A stretch of 64,000 nucleotides of DNA from Devosia sp. LC5 (lineage in GTDB: Bacteria; Pseudomonadota; Alphaproteobacteria; Rhizobiales; Devosiaceae). Below the pieces are notes generated by a model. The model was given only the letters and a program-made list of their open reading frames with translations, did no database searches and was not told the DNA's origin. Positions 10,030 through 18,565 of the stretch are shown piece by piece; within the stretch, counting starts at the first letter, position 1; the number at the start of each line of letters is the position of its first letter. The translations under genes were made by a program, and so were the position numbers. The stretch is from the NCBI RefSeq assembly GCF_000735585.1, contig NZ_JNNO01000001.1, forward strand, positions 186,001 through 250,000, written 5' to 3'.

Positions 10030-11529
10030 CTACCCGATCCCCAGCTTCTTCTTCATCAGATCGTTCAACGCCTGCGGATTGGCCTTGCCGCCCGATGCCT
10101 TCATCGCCTGCCCGACAAACCAGCCGATCATGCTCGGCTTGGCCAAGACCTTGGCGACCTGGTCGGGATTGGCGGCGATGATCTCGTCGACGATCTTTTC
10201 GATCGCCCCCATATCGGTCACCTGCTTCATGCCGCGGCGCTCGACGATCTCGGCCGGTTCGCCCTCCGGCTCCTCGGCGATCACGATCTGCAACAGGTCC
10301 TTGGCACCCTTGGACGAGATGGTGCCGGCGGCGACCAGATCGACGATGCCGGCAATCTGGTTGGGCTTCAGGTGAGTTTCCCACACCGCGAGGCCCTGGC
10401 TATTCGCAAAGGCCGCGACGTCAGCATTGAGCAAATTGGCCACGGCCTTGCCGTCCCGCTTGGTGCCGCCAAAACCCACGACAGACTCGAAATAGTCCGC
10501 CGTTTCGCGCTCGAGCGTCAGCACCATGGCATCATAGGGCGTCACGCCATAGTCACCGATGAAGCGGGCCTGCTTTTCGTCCGGCAGTTCCGGCAGCTTC
10601 TCGGCCAGGGCGGCGATAAAGGCATCGTCGAATTCGAGCGGCAGCAAATCCGGATCGGGGAAGTAGCGATAATCATGCGCTTCTTCCTTGGACCGCATGG
10701 AGCGCGTTTCGCCCAGCTTGGGGTCGAACAGGCGGGTTTCCTGGTCGATGCTGCCGCCATCTTCGAGGATATCGATCTGCCGGCGCGCCTCGTATTCGAT
10801 TGCCTGCCCGGCAAAGCGCACCGAATTGACATTCTTGATCTCGCAGCGCGTACCGAATTCGCCACCGGGGCGCCGCACCGACACATTGACGTCGGCGCGC
10901 ATCGAGCCCTGCTCCATATTGCCGTCGCAGGTGCCCAGATACCGCAGGATGGTGCGCAGCTTGCTCAGATATGTCTTGGCTTCTTCGGACGAGCGCAGAT
11001 CGGGCTTGCTGACGATTTCCATCAGCGCCACGCCCGAACGGTTGAGGTCGACAAAGCTCATATTGGGATGCTGGTCATGGATCGACTTGCCCGCATCCTG
11101 CTCCAGATGCAGCCGCTCGATGCCGATTTCGATGCTCTCGCCATCCACATCGAGGAACACCTTGCCCTCGCCGACAATGGGGTCCTTGAACTGGCTGATC
11201 TGGTAGCCCTGCGGCAGATCGGGATAGAAGTAATTCTTCCGGTCAAACACGCTGCGCTTGTTGATCGCCGCCTTGAGCCCCAGCCCGGTCCGCACGGCCT
11301 GGCGCACGCATTCCTCGTTGATCGTGGGCAGCATGCCGGGCATGGCCGCATCCACAAAGCTCACATTGGAATTGGGCGGATTGCCGAACGCGGTCGAGGA
11401 CCCGGAGAACAGCTTGCTCTCGCTCGTCACCTGCGCATGCACTTCCATGCCGATGATCACCTCCCAATCGCCAGTGGAGCCGGCGATAAGGCGCTTCGGA
11501 TGCGGGGTGCGGGTATCGATGAGAGTCAA
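10030..11529 (-). CDS. gatB: Asp-tRNA(Asn)/Glu-tRNA(Gln) amidotransferase subunit B
   Basis: Subunit of the GatCAB complex that amidates mischarged Glu-tRNA(Gln) or Asp-tRNA(Asn). At 499 residues it is full length. The catalytic cradle begins [13 protein letters not shown]; further markers are [28 protein letters not shown] and the C-terminal tRNA-binding YqeY-like domain ending in [11 protein letters not shown]. It is separated from gatC/gatA, which lie at 13.6-16.3 kb on the same strand. Confidence 0.97.
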   Translation of the reverse strand: MTLIDTRTPHPKRLIAGSTGDWEVIIGMEVHAQVTSESKLFSGSSTAFGNPPNSNVSFVDAAMPGMLPTINEECVRQAVRTGLGLKAAINKRSVFDRKNYFYPDLPQGYQISQFKDPIVGEGKVFLDVDGESIEIGIERLHLEQDAGKSIHDQHPNMSFVDLNRSGVALMEIVSKPDLRSSEEAKTYLSKLRTILRYLGTCDGNMEQGSMRADVNVSVRRPGGEFGTRCEIKNVNSVRFAGQAIEYEARRQIDILEDGGSIDQETRLFDPKLGETRSMRSKEEAHDYRYFPDPDLLPLEFDDAFIAALAEKLPELPDEKQARFIGDYGVTPYDAMVLTLERETADYFESVVGFGGTKRDGKAVANLLNADVAAFANSQGLAVWETHLKPNQIAGIVDLVAAGTISSKGAKDLLQIVIAEEPEGEPAEIVERRGMKQVTDMGAIEKIVDEIIAANPDQVAKVLAKPSMIGWFVGQAMKASGGKANPQALNDLMKKKLGIG

Positions 11530-11614
11530 TTGAGCAGTCCTAGAGGCGGGACGAAATTATGAGTAACGCATAGTGCGATGATCTGTGGGATGCAATGGCT
11601 GCCGCATCACTAGA

Positions 11615-11706
11615 GACCTCGTGGTGATCCTGTCGAACCGCGAGGTCGGATGAGTGGGAGACCGGGATGCCACGACCTCGCTCTTCGACAAGCTCAGGAT
11701 GAGGTC
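11615..11706. repeat. Inverted pair of a REP-like element (type 2)
   Basis: Two related arms face each other: 11615-11648 and the reverse complement of 11670-11706. Aligned, both read GACCTC, a short variable insert, ATCCTG, TCGAA, then GCGAGGTCG. The pair sits in the 200-base gap between gatB and an acetyltransferase gene. It may work as a transcription barrier or be a dispersed palindromic repeat; the copy number cannot be judged from one window. Confidence 0.6.
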
Positions 11707-11728
11707 TGCTGGTCGGCCGAAGGCACCA

Positions 11729-12241
11729 TCAATCCTCGTCGTCGATTTCGCCCTCGAAGGGATCGAGCCGTTTTTCGAGATGCACGCTCATGAACGGTTC
11801 GTGTGCGGCCCGGCCGTCGGGGCGTAGCGCCAGGATGCGGTAGCCCTGCTTTTCGTAAAAGCGTACCGCGCGCACATTGTCGGCCGGCGTTTCCAGATGC
11901 ACCCGGTCGGCGCCTTCCAGCTCCAGCATGGATTCCATGCGGCGCAGCAGCATGGAGCCGAGCCCATGGCCCTGCAATTCGGGCATGACGAAGAGGAACG
12001 GAATGTAGGCCCGCCGCGCCGAGCGCGAACACCAGGCCACAGCAATGCCGTCGACTTCGGCGACGATGATGCGCGCAATGCTCTCCGACACGGCCTGTGC
12101 CAGCCGGCGTTGCTCAGCTTCGCGCATGCCGGGCTTTTCGGTCAGCAGCGGCAAAATACCGCTTTCCCAGGCACGATAGGCGATATCGGCCAGCCGATGG
12201 GCGTCCTTGGGCTCTGCCTTGCGCATTGTAATACCGGGCAT
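11729..12241 (-). CDS. GNAT family N-acetyltransferase
   Basis: A 170-residue acyltransferase with the acetyl-CoA binding motif A visible as FVMPELQGHGLGSMLLRRME and motif B near NVRAVRFYEKQGYRI. The substrate is not predictable. The start at 12241 (MPGITMRKAEP) is the first ATG before the family N-terminus; the longer open frame overlaps the chorismate mutase gene. It lies 11 bases downstream of that gene and is probably co-transcribed with it. The acidic C-terminus (EGEIDDED) is a small oddity. Confidence 0.85.
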   Translation of the reverse strand: MPGITMRKAEPKDAHRLADIAYRAWESGILPLLTEKPGMREAEQRRLAQAVSESIARIIVAEVDGIAVAWCSRSARRAYIPFLFVMPELQGHGLGSMLLRRMESMLELEGADRVHLETPADNVRAVRFYEKQGYRILALRPDGRAAHEPFMSVHLEKRLDPFEGEIDDED

Positions 12242-12252
12242 GGGACCTCTCC

Positions 12253-12567
12253 CTATTCCGCGCCTCGCCGCGCTGCGATGATGCCCTTCTCGTAATTGAT
12301 GTTCCAGTCGATCAGGGTCCGCCATACAAGTTCGGCCTGATCTTCGTCGAGATCAAGAGCCAAACTGCGATCGCGGACCTTCTCGATGATCGATTCTATC
12401 CGCGCACGGTCATGGGCTTCATGTGGGTCGGTCTTGATCTGGGCCATGCGCGTCACATAGCGATGCCGCTCCGCGAAAAGGCCAAGCAGCGCCTGGTCGA
12501 TCCGGTCGATCTCGACGCGGACATCGTCCTTGGTTTCACATTGGGCAGGCGATTTCAAAGCGGTCAC
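12253..12567 (-). CDS. Chorismate mutase, AroQ class
   Basis: Converts chorismate to prephenate in Phe/Tyr synthesis. A stand-alone all-helical domain of about 104 residues. The AroQ signature is clear: RVEIDRIDQALLGLFAERHRYVTRMAQIK, with the Arg, Asp, Arg and Lys positions of the active site, then the helix containing RIESIIEKVRDRS. The GTG at 12567 is my preferred start; an ATG at 12627 would add 20 non-conserved residues. It precedes a GNAT gene in the same direction. Confidence 0.85.
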   Translation of the reverse strand: MTALKSPAQCETKDDVRVEIDRIDQALLGLFAERHRYVTRMAQIKTDPHEAHDRARIESIIEKVRDRSLALDLDEDQAELVWRTLIDWNINYEKGIIAARRGAE

Positions 12568-12850
12568 GACAAATTCCAGTCCAGATAAGGCTGTTGCTGG
12601 TTTGCACCGGCGGGGCGCGGATTTCAACTGTGCTGCGCGCTCACTCTTGGCGGAACGCGCCGGCGGCGCTAATTTGGAAGCCTAATCAAGGTCACGCCTT
12701 ATGTCTAATCAGTCTGAGATCGCCTAAGGCCCCGTCCAATCGAGACGGGGCGAGAATGAACCAGTCGACTGCCCTGCGTGATGCGGGCGGCCGATCATGT
12801 TTGTTCGCGGGCTGCTTCATGCGCCTGCCGGCACAGGCCTCAGACTATTC
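12568..12850. other. Divergent intergenic region with a GC-rich hairpin
   Basis: The gap between the chorismate mutase gene (leftward) and the yjhX-like gene (rightward) holds no convincing ORF. At 12729-12751 there is an 8-bp stem (GCCCCGTC/GACGGGGC) with a 7-base loop. It lacks a T-run on either strand, so it may lie in the yjhX leader rather than act as a terminator. Confidence 0.4.
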
Positions 12851-13108
12851 ATGGATATTTCGAGAAACGAACAGCGGGTGCTGCACGCCCTCGCGCAGGG
12901 CGGATGCATTGCACTGCTCCGGGACGACAATGGCAAGGTGACCGGCCTTGAATTCTACAATCGCGACGGCTGGCTGATGACCAATTGTACCTTGGCATTG
13001 TTCAAAAAACTCAAGGCCAAAAAGGCGATCAAATCATCCGGCGGCAAACCATACCGGATCACCAAGCGCGGATTGGAACTGGTGCGAAGTGAGGTGAGTA
13101 ATCGGTAG
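12851..13108 (+). CDS. YjhX/TopAI family protein (UPF0386)
   Basis: An 85-residue protein starting MDISRNEQRVLHALAQGG and containing CTLALFKKLKAKKAIK and a C-terminal PYRITKRGLELVR, which match the YjhX family along its whole length. In E. coli, YjhX (TopAI) binds and inhibits topoisomerase I and is neutralised by the GNAT-like YjhQ. No YjhQ homologue is adjacent here; the nearest GNAT gene (11729-12241) is on the other strand and sits with chorismate mutase. Whether this copy is toxic is unknown. Start chosen by family length; the frame is open upstream. Confidence 0.85.
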   Translation: MDISRNEQRVLHALAQGGCIALLRDDNGKVTGLEFYNRDGWLMTNCTLALFKKLKAKKAIKSSGGKPYRITKRGLELVRSEVSNR

Positions 13109-13130
13109 AGGCACCTCTCCTCCCCAACCG

Positions 13131-13167
13131 CCGCATCTCCCTCGGGCTCGACCCGAGGGAGATGCGG
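13131..13167. repeat. REP-like palindrome, 16-bp perfect stem
   Basis: CCGCATCTCCCTCGGG at 13131-13146 pairs exactly with 13152-13167 around the loop CTCGA. It is the same element as the four copies around 28.0-28.6 kb. It lies between two convergent genes and could serve as a bidirectional transcription barrier. Confidence 0.8.
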
Positions 13168-13185
13168 CGAGTAGAGAAACGCCCC

Positions 13186-13503
13186 CTAATGCCGCGTCAC
13201 TTCACTCAGCGCCGCAGCAATATGTTCCCATTCCTGCGACACACTTGCCGTCGCCCGGCGCTTACCCGCGCGGCGATACCAATAGTCCGCGTTGCCCATA
13301 TCGGCCTCGATCCAGTGCATCAGGGCATGCACCCAATCGAACTGCTGCACGCCTTCCATGGCCTGCACGATGATATGCGCCTGTTCCCACTCGGGGCCCA
13401 CGCGCAGTCCGCCCTTCTTGAGCCACCACAGCGCCTGCAGCGGTTTGCTCATGTCCTTGGGCGGCTCGGACCAGTCGAGCGAGGTAAAAATGTCAGAGGC
13501 CAT
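13186..13503 (-). CDS. Conserved hypothetical protein, Trp-rich, 105 aa
   Basis: A small soluble protein rich in tryptophan and histidine (LQALWWLKKGG, FDWVHALMHWIEAD, NADYWYRRAGK). I recognise it only as a conserved alphaproteobacterial type without known function. The ATG at 13503 is preceded by AGGAA at a good distance; the open frame extends another 25 codons to 13578. It lies alone between yjhX (convergent) and gatA (upstream, same strand, 118 bases away). Confidence 0.65.
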   Translation of the reverse strand: MASDIFTSLDWSEPPKDMSKPLQALWWLKKGGLRVGPEWEQAHIIVQAMEGVQQFDWVHALMHWIEADMGNADYWYRRAGKRRATASVSQEWEHIAAALSEVTRH

Positions 13504-13621
13504 CGGCGAAGTTCCTGTCGGCCCGGACGCCGCCATGGGCCGCGTCACAACCAGTTTCAATTTGTGCATGGTCGCCAAGTAGTGCGGATTTTAACCGGGA
13601 TCAAGTCACCCCGGCTTTTGC

Positions 13622-15106
13622 TCACCACCACGGCTTGGGCGAAAAGTCGGTGTCTGCACTGCGCTCGATCACGCGGGCGGCCGCAAACAGCGTCTCTTCG
13701 TCGAACGGCTTGCCGATCAGCTGCAGCCCCAAGGGCAGCCCCTGCCCGTCCTTGCCGGCTGGCACAGCAATGCCCGGCAGTCCGGCCATATTGACCGTCA
13801 CCGTGAACACGTCGTTGAGATACATAGCGACCGGATCGGCAGCCAGCGCCTCGTCGCCAATGCCAAAAGCAGCCGAAGGGGTAGCCGGGGTCAGGATAGC
13901 GTCGACGCCGGCGTGGAAGGCATCTTCAAAGTCCTTCTTGATCAGCGTGCGAACCTTTTGCGCCTTGACGTAATAGGCATCGAAATAACCGGCAGACAGC
14001 ACGTATGTGCCGATCATGATGCGGCGCTTGACCTCGCGGCCGAACCCGGCGGCGCGCGTCAGCTCGTACATATCGGTAATGTCCTTGCCCGATACGCGCA
14101 GCCCGTATTTGACGCCATCATAACGCGCCAGGTTGGACGAAGCCTCGGCCGGCGCCACGATATAATAGGCCGGCAAGGCATATTTGGTGTGCGGCAGCGA
14201 GATGTCCTTGACCGTCGCGCCTTCGGCCTTGAGCCATTCCAGGCCCTGGCTCCACAGCTTCTCGATTTCGGCCGGCATGCCGTCCATGCGGTATTCGCGC
14301 GGCACGCCAATGGTCAGGCCCTTGACGCCGCGTTCGACCGCAGCGGCAAAGTCCGGTACCGCCAGATCGACGCTGGTCGAATCCTTGGGATCGAACCCGG
14401 CCATCGAGGTCATCAGCAGCGCGGTGTCTTCCACCGTGCGGGCAATCGGGCCTGCCTGGTCGAGCGAGGAGGCAAAAGCCACCACGCCCCAGCGCGAGCA
14501 GCGGCCATAGGTCGGCTTGATGCCGACGGTGCCGGTAAAGGCCGCCGGCTGGCGGATCGAACCGCCGGTATCGGTGGCGGTCGCGCCGGCACAAAGCCAG
14601 GCGGCAACAGCCGCAGCCGAGCCGCCCGAGGAGCCGCCGGGCACCAGATTGGCATTGCCGCCTTCGGCGCGGATCGGGTTGATTACCGGGCCATAATAAG
14701 ATGTCTCGTTGGACGAGCCCATGGCGAATTCGTCCATGTTGAGCTTGCCCAGCATCACCGCGCCATCGCGCCAGAGATTGCTCGTCACCGTCGATTCATA
14801 TTCGGGCCTGAAGCCATCCAGGATATGGCTGGCGGCCTGGGTATGCACGCCCTTGGTGCCGAACAGATCCTTGATGCCCAGCGGAATGCCTTCCAGCGCC
14901 CCGCCCTGCCCTTGCGCCAGCTTCTCGTCGCTGGCCTTGGCCATGTCGAGCGCCTGCTCCCCCGTCACCGCCACATAGGCGTTGAGCTTGGGATTGGCGG
15001 CTTCGATCGCCTTTAGATAGGCGCCGGTCAGTTCGGTGGAGGTGAAGCTCTTGTCCTTGAGCCCCTTGCGGGCCTGGGCAAGGCTCAGTCTGGTCAGGTC
15101 AGTCAA
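13622..15106 (-). CDS. gatA: Asp-tRNA(Asn)/Glu-tRNA(Gln) amidotransferase subunit A
   Basis: Amidase subunit of GatCAB that releases ammonia from glutamine and activates the misacylated tRNA. 494 residues. The Ser-cisSer-Lys triad regions are visible: [10 protein letters not shown] (Lys), [14 protein letters not shown] (cis-Ser) and [11 protein letters not shown] (nucleophile Ser). The start overlaps the secreted-protein gene upstream by 8 bases. It is the last gene of a gatC - GNAT - secreted protein - gatA run. Confidence 0.97.
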   Translation of the reverse strand: MTDLTRLSLAQARKGLKDKSFTSTELTGAYLKAIEAANPKLNAYVAVTGEQALDMAKASDEKLAQGQGGALEGIPLGIKDLFGTKGVHTQAASHILDGFRPEYESTVTSNLWRDGAVMLGKLNMDEFAMGSSNETSYYGPVINPIRAEGGNANLVPGGSSGGSAAAVAAWLCAGATATDTGGSIRQPAAFTGTVGIKPTYGRCSRWGVVAFASSLDQAGPIARTVEDTALLMTSMAGFDPKDSTSVDLAVPDFAAAVERGVKGLTIGVPREYRMDGMPAEIEKLWSQGLEWLKAEGATVKDISLPHTKYALPAYYIVAPAEASSNLARYDGVKYGLRVSGKDITDMYELTRAAGFGREVKRRIMIGTYVLSAGYFDAYYVKAQKVRTLIKKDFEDAFHAGVDAILTPATPSAAFGIGDEALAADPVAMYLNDVFTVTVNMAGLPGIAVPAGKDGQGLPLGLQLIGKPFDEETLFAAARVIERSADTDFSPKPWW

Positions 15107-15557
15107 CGGGGATCTCGCTCAGATTGTCGCAGCGGTAATACAAAGTCGCGCCCGGCGTAACGGTCGCGTCAGAAGCCTCGAAAACACCAGCAGCCTGCAT
15201 GGCTGCGTCATAGGACGAGACCACCTGGATAGTCTTCTCGTCATAGGGCGTTATGGCAAAGGTGTCGGGATAGACTTCACCCAGCGCATCGCAAATCCCC
15301 ATGGCGAGGAAGGAGCGATTGGTCGGGTGGCTTTTGACGTCGAAAAAGTCGCAGCTGTATTCCAGCGACTGGATGCCGCCCGAAAAGGTCATCACCGCGA
15401 TATTGGCGTCGGACATGGCATCGGCCCCGCCCTTCTCCAAAGCCTCACAGGTCTCGGGCGGCGTGACGTAAAGCTTGCTCTGGTCGATGGTGAATTCGGG
15501 CTGGGCGAAGGCCGGCGCGGCCAAGAGGCCCAGGCCCAGGGCGAGTATCATTCTCAT
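15099..15557 (-). CDS. Secreted protein of unknown function, four cysteines
   Basis: A 152-residue protein with a clear signal peptide ([16 protein letters not shown], cleaved before QPEF). The mature part carries four cysteines (near positions 37, 69, 88 and 143), which suggests two disulfides in the periplasm. No known domain is recognisable. The gene overlaps the upstream GNAT gene by 4 bases and gatA by 8, so it is part of the gat transcript although nothing links it to tRNA amidation. Confidence 0.7.
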   Translation of the reverse strand: MRMILALGLGLLAAPAFAQPEFTIDQSKLYVTPPETCEALEKGGADAMSDANIAVMTFSGGIQSLEYSCDFFDVKSHPTNRSFLAMGICDALGEVYPDTFAITPYDEKTIQVVSSYDAAMQAAGVFEASDATVTPGATLYYRCDNLSEIPVD

Positions 15558-16036
15558 GCTGTCTGCTCCTGGCGAAGTGGCTTCTCAAAAAACGCCGACC
15601 ACTGGCTGTCCGGATAATCGAGGAACGGGCCGCGTGCCACAAATCCGCTGCGCGTATAGAGCCGATGTGCCTCGGGCATGTCAGCCGCGGCCCCGGTTTC
15701 AAGCATCAGCACATCCAGCCCGCGGTCCTGTGCCAACCTGACAATGGCGTCCAGCAACGCCGAACCCACGCGCTTGCCACGCACTTCGGGGTCCGTGAAC
15801 ATCCGCTTGACCTCGCCCATGCCAGGCGAATGCACTTTGAGGGCCCCGCAGCCAATGGCCCGCCCATCCTCATCCCGTGCAACGAATACAGTGGTATCTG
15901 CGCCAGCCATCTGCTCGACGGTCAGCTTGAACTGGAATTCGGGCGGCGACAGCGGCAGCAGATAGGCATTGAGCTTGTCGATCAGGCCGCGCACATCATC
16001 CTGCAGCGGCGTTTCGATGGCGATGGAAACCGCCAT
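15554..16036 (-). CDS. GNAT family N-acetyltransferase
   Basis: A 160-residue acyltransferase with an acetyl-CoA binding segment KRMFTDPEVRGKRVGSALLDAIV and a C-terminal EAHRLYTRSGFVARGPF block, matching the small-molecule GNAT group. The substrate is unknown. Its ATG immediately follows the gatC TAA and its end overlaps the secreted-protein gene, so translation is probably coupled through the gat run. Confidence 0.87.
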   Translation of the reverse strand: MAVSIAIETPLQDDVRGLIDKLNAYLLPLSPPEFQFKLTVEQMAGADTTVFVARDEDGRAIGCGALKVHSPGMGEVKRMFTDPEVRGKRVGSALLDAIVRLAQDRGLDVLMLETGAAADMPEAHRLYTRSGFVARGPFLDYPDSQWSAFFEKPLRQEQTA

Positions 16037-16324
16037 TTACTCGACCACCTTGGGCACCATGAAGAAATTGTCTTCGCTGAGTGGAGCATTGCTGACGATC
16101 TTGTCGGCATAGCCGCCATCGCTGATCACGTCGTCGCGGCGGCGCAGTGTCATCGGCGTCACCGAGGTCATCGGCTCGACGCCCGAAACGTCCACTTCCG
16201 CTAATTGTTCGACAAAGCCGAGAATGGCATTGAGCTCGCTCTGGTAGCCGGCGACCTCTTCTTCTTCGATGCGAATGCGGGCCAGGCGCCCAATGCGCTT
16301 TACGGTTGCGGCATCGACGGACAT
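16037..16324 (-). CDS. gatC: Asp-tRNA(Asn)/Glu-tRNA(Gln) amidotransferase subunit C
   Basis: Small 95-residue stabilising subunit of GatCAB. Begins [17 protein letters not shown], contains the helix [21 protein letters not shown] and the belt segment [12 protein letters not shown], ending with [11 protein letters not shown], all typical of GatC. First gene of the gatC - GNAT - secreted protein - gatA group. Confidence 0.95.
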   Translation of the reverse strand: MSVDAATVKRIGRLARIRIEEEEVAGYQSELNAILGFVEQLAEVDVSGVEPMTSVTPMTLRRRDDVISDGGYADKIVSNAPLSEDNFFMVPKVVE

Positions 16325-16412
16325 GTCAAACTCCAGAAAATTGCGGCACGATTTTCCGCTTCAATAGCAATGCGCGGCTACAAAATACAATGAAATTGGC
16401 TTATGCGCCGGA

Positions 16413-16946
16413 TCAGACTTCCAGCGCCATGGAAGGTTCAAGCGCCACCAGCCCCGCACCATCCAGCCGATCGCGCAGCGCTGCCACCGCCATATCGATA
16501 TCGGCCTCGCCGCCACCCAGCACCAGCAGCTTGGGCGCCGAAGCCTCCAGTAGCGCCCCGCCGAGCCCAGCAAGCGCTGCGCCATCACCCAGCAGCACAA
16601 CCACGGCTTCACCCGCCCAGCGCCCTAGAACCGGCAATTCATCTGTTACCAATAATACCGGCGGCTCGCCCGCTGCATCCACCAGCGCAGCCCCCCGCCC
16701 TACCCGAAAAACCGCAACCGCCTCAGGGTCCGAACCCTCATCAACCAGCCGTGCCGACCGCCTTGGCTTCCACCGCGCCGCATCCACCTCGGGCAAACCA
16801 TCCCCCCGTGATTCGAACTGCCCATCCGCCCCGGACACCAGTTCCGCCGCGTCGATTCCCGCGGGCGCCGCCCCGGCATCCATCACCAAAATCTGCCCAC
16901 CAATATGTATCCGCAGGGTCGTGCTGCCAAACCAGGTGAGTTTCAT
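16413..16946 (-). CDS. Degenerate metallo-beta-lactamase-fold-like protein
   Basis: A 177-residue protein whose first strand (MKLTWFGSTTLRIHIGGQILVMDAG) resembles UlaG-like metal-dependent hydrolases. The histidine expected after WFG is replaced by Ser/Thr and no HxHxDH motif follows, so it cannot bind the usual metal pair. The rest is Ala/Gly/Val rich and ends with ALEPSMALEV. It may be a structural or binding remnant of the fold. Divergent from ruvX. Confidence 0.5.
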   Translation of the reverse strand: MKLTWFGSTTLRIHIGGQILVMDAGAAPAGIDAAELVSGADGQFESRGDGLPEVDAARWKPRRSARLVDEGSDPEAVAVFRVGRGAALVDAAGEPPVLLVTDELPVLGRWAGEAVVVLLGDGAALAGLGGALLEASAPKLLVLGGGEADIDMAVAALRDRLDGAGLVALEPSMALEV

Positions 16947-17015
16947 CTGAGCTTTCCTGTCGCCATTTGCGTGGCGAGCCTATAGGACACAAACGATGAA
17001 GCAAGCCAGCACAGC

Positions 17016-17480
17016 ATGACCGACGAGCTCTCCGCCAATCCGCTCGAATCGATTCCCCCCTCCGGCCGGATCATGGGTCTCGATCTGGGCACCAAGACCA
17101 TCGGCGTCGCCGTGTCCGACGGCATGCGCTATTCGGCCACGCCGCTCGAAACCATCAAGCGCACCAAATTCACCCAGGACGCGATCCGGCTCGAAGAGCT
17201 GATCGCCCAGAACAATATCGCCGCCATCATCCTGGGCCTGCCGCTCAACATGGATGGGTCCGAAGGCCCGCGCGTGCAATCCACCCGCGCCTTTGCCCGC
17301 AGCCTTGCCCAACGCATTTCGCTGCCCATCGCCTTCTGGGACGAGCGCCTCTCCACGTCCGCCGTCACCCGCATGATGATCGACGCCGACCTGCGCCGCG
17401 ACCGCCGCGCCGAAATCGTCGACAAGCTGGCTGCCAGCTACATTCTACAAGGCGCCCTGGATCGCCTGCGGCACAGCTAG
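17016..17480 (+). CDS. ruvX: Putative pre-16S rRNA nuclease / Holliday junction resolvase, YqgF family
   Basis: A 154-residue RNase H-fold protein. The first catalytic Asp is in IMGLDLGTKTIGVAVSD, the middle motif is ILGLPLNMDGSEG, and the end has FWDERLSTSAVTRMM followed by DKLAASYILQGALD with the last acidic residue. Family members mature the 5' end of 16S rRNA and have been described as resolvases. The last 36 bases overlap the convergent AraC gene. Confidence 0.92.
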   Translation: MTDELSANPLESIPPSGRIMGLDLGTKTIGVAVSDGMRYSATPLETIKRTKFTQDAIRLEELIAQNNIAAIILGLPLNMDGSEGPRVQSTRAFARSLAQRISLPIAFWDERLSTSAVTRMMIDADLRRDRRAEIVDKLAASYILQGALDRLRHS

Positions 17481-18425
17481 CTTGCGCACGCCGCCCGGCG
17501 GAATTCCAAAGAACTGCTTGAAGGCCCGTCCGAACGCCGCTTCGGACTGATAACCCGCCCGGCTGGCCACCACGCCCACCGGTTCGCGCGTTTCCAGCAA
17601 TTGCGCCCGCGCCAGGTGCAGCCGCCACTGCGCCAGATATTGCATGGCCGGCTGCCCCACCAATTCGGTGAAGCGCGCCGAAAACGCCGATCGCGACATG
17701 CCGGCTTCATTGGCCAGGTCCGCGACACTCCAATCGTGGTCTGGCTGGCGGTGCATCAGGGCCAGCGTCCGGCCAATCTGCTTGTCGCGCAACGCCGCCA
17801 GCCAGCCCAGATTGGCCTCGGGCGCCCGGTCCAGCCAGGTGCGGATCGCCTGGATCACCAGGATATCGGCGAGCCGCGTCATCATGGTTTCCCCGCCGGG
17901 CCGCAATGTGCTTGCCTCCCGGGCAATCAGCGACAGCGTGCTCTGCAGCCAGCTGCCGATCTCATCCTCCCAGGCATCGATGCGCAGCATGTCCGGCAGC
18001 AAGGCCACCAGCCGCTTGGCCGCGACGTGATCGAACTGTACGACTCCCGCCGTGGCGCGGGTCATTTCGCCACCTCCGCCGTGCTGCATGATTTCGTAGC
18101 GGTCGCTAACCTTGTTGACCGGAACATCGAACAGCGGCGTAGGCACCGCGTCCGGTGCGCTGAGCAGGTCGTACGTATTGCCATGGGGCAGTAGCACCAT
18201 GGTGCCCTGCTGCAGCGCTACCGGTTCCTCCCCCGGCAGGCGCAGCCAGCAGCGGCCCGACGTGACGATCACGAACATCATGGAATCGATCAGCTGCGGC
18301 ATGACCAGGCCCCAGGGCGCGGTCATTTCGGCGCGGCAATAGAGCGTGCCGGTCAGGTGCAGCATATGCAGCACTTCACCCAGCGGGTCGGATAATGGCG
18401 CGGGCTGGAAATGGGCTTGGGTCAT
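17445..18425 (-). CDS. AraC family transcriptional regulator with cupin sensor domain
   Basis: A 326-residue regulator. The N-terminal half is a cupin-type sensor of the AraC_binding_6 kind (SGRCWLRLPGEEPVALQQGTMVLLPHG pattern), and the C-terminal 100 residues carry two helix-turn-helix units (SVADLANEAGMSRSAFSARF, then PVGVVASRAGYQSEAAFGRAFKQFFG). It is divergent from the NmrA-like reductase gene, which it probably controls. Start chosen at ATG 18425 preceded by GGGAG; an upstream in-frame start at 18464 is less likely. It converges on and overlaps ruvX by 36 bases. Confidence 0.88.
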   Translation of the reverse strand: MTQAHFQPAPLSDPLGEVLHMLHLTGTLYCRAEMTAPWGLVMPQLIDSMMFVIVTSGRCWLRLPGEEPVALQQGTMVLLPHGNTYDLLSAPDAVPTPLFDVPVNKVSDRYEIMQHGGGGEMTRATAGVVQFDHVAAKRLVALLPDMLRIDAWEDEIGSWLQSTLSLIAREASTLRPGGETMMTRLADILVIQAIRTWLDRAPEANLGWLAALRDKQIGRTLALMHRQPDHDWSVADLANEAGMSRSAFSARFTELVGQPAMQYLAQWRLHLARAQLLETREPVGVVASRAGYQSEAAFGRAFKQFFGIPPGGVRKLAVPQAIQGAL

Positions 18426-18495
18426 GATCTCCCTCGTACCATCCAATAGGCCCATAGTCCACACGATTGGACGTTCTGCATATTATTGAAGCCTC

Positions 18496-18510
18496 ATCAT
18501 CATTGATGAT
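18496..18510. promoter_or_regulatory. Candidate operator between the AraC gene and the NmrA-like gene
   Basis: Perfect inverted repeat ATCATC-ATT-GATGAT in the 140-base divergent intergenic region, in an AT-rich patch (TATTATTG just to the left). It could be the binding site of the AraC regulator, but AraC proteins often bind direct repeats, so this is only suggestive. Confidence 0.3.
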
Positions 18511-18565
18511 CCAACCTACTCGGCGCATCTTCTAGTGCATAGCAACACCGACACGGATCAATGAA

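Noticed and set aside
12729-12751. GC-rich hairpin as terminator of an upstream plus-strand gene
   Set aside because: There is no plus-strand gene upstream and no T-run; kept as an undefined hairpin in a divergent region.
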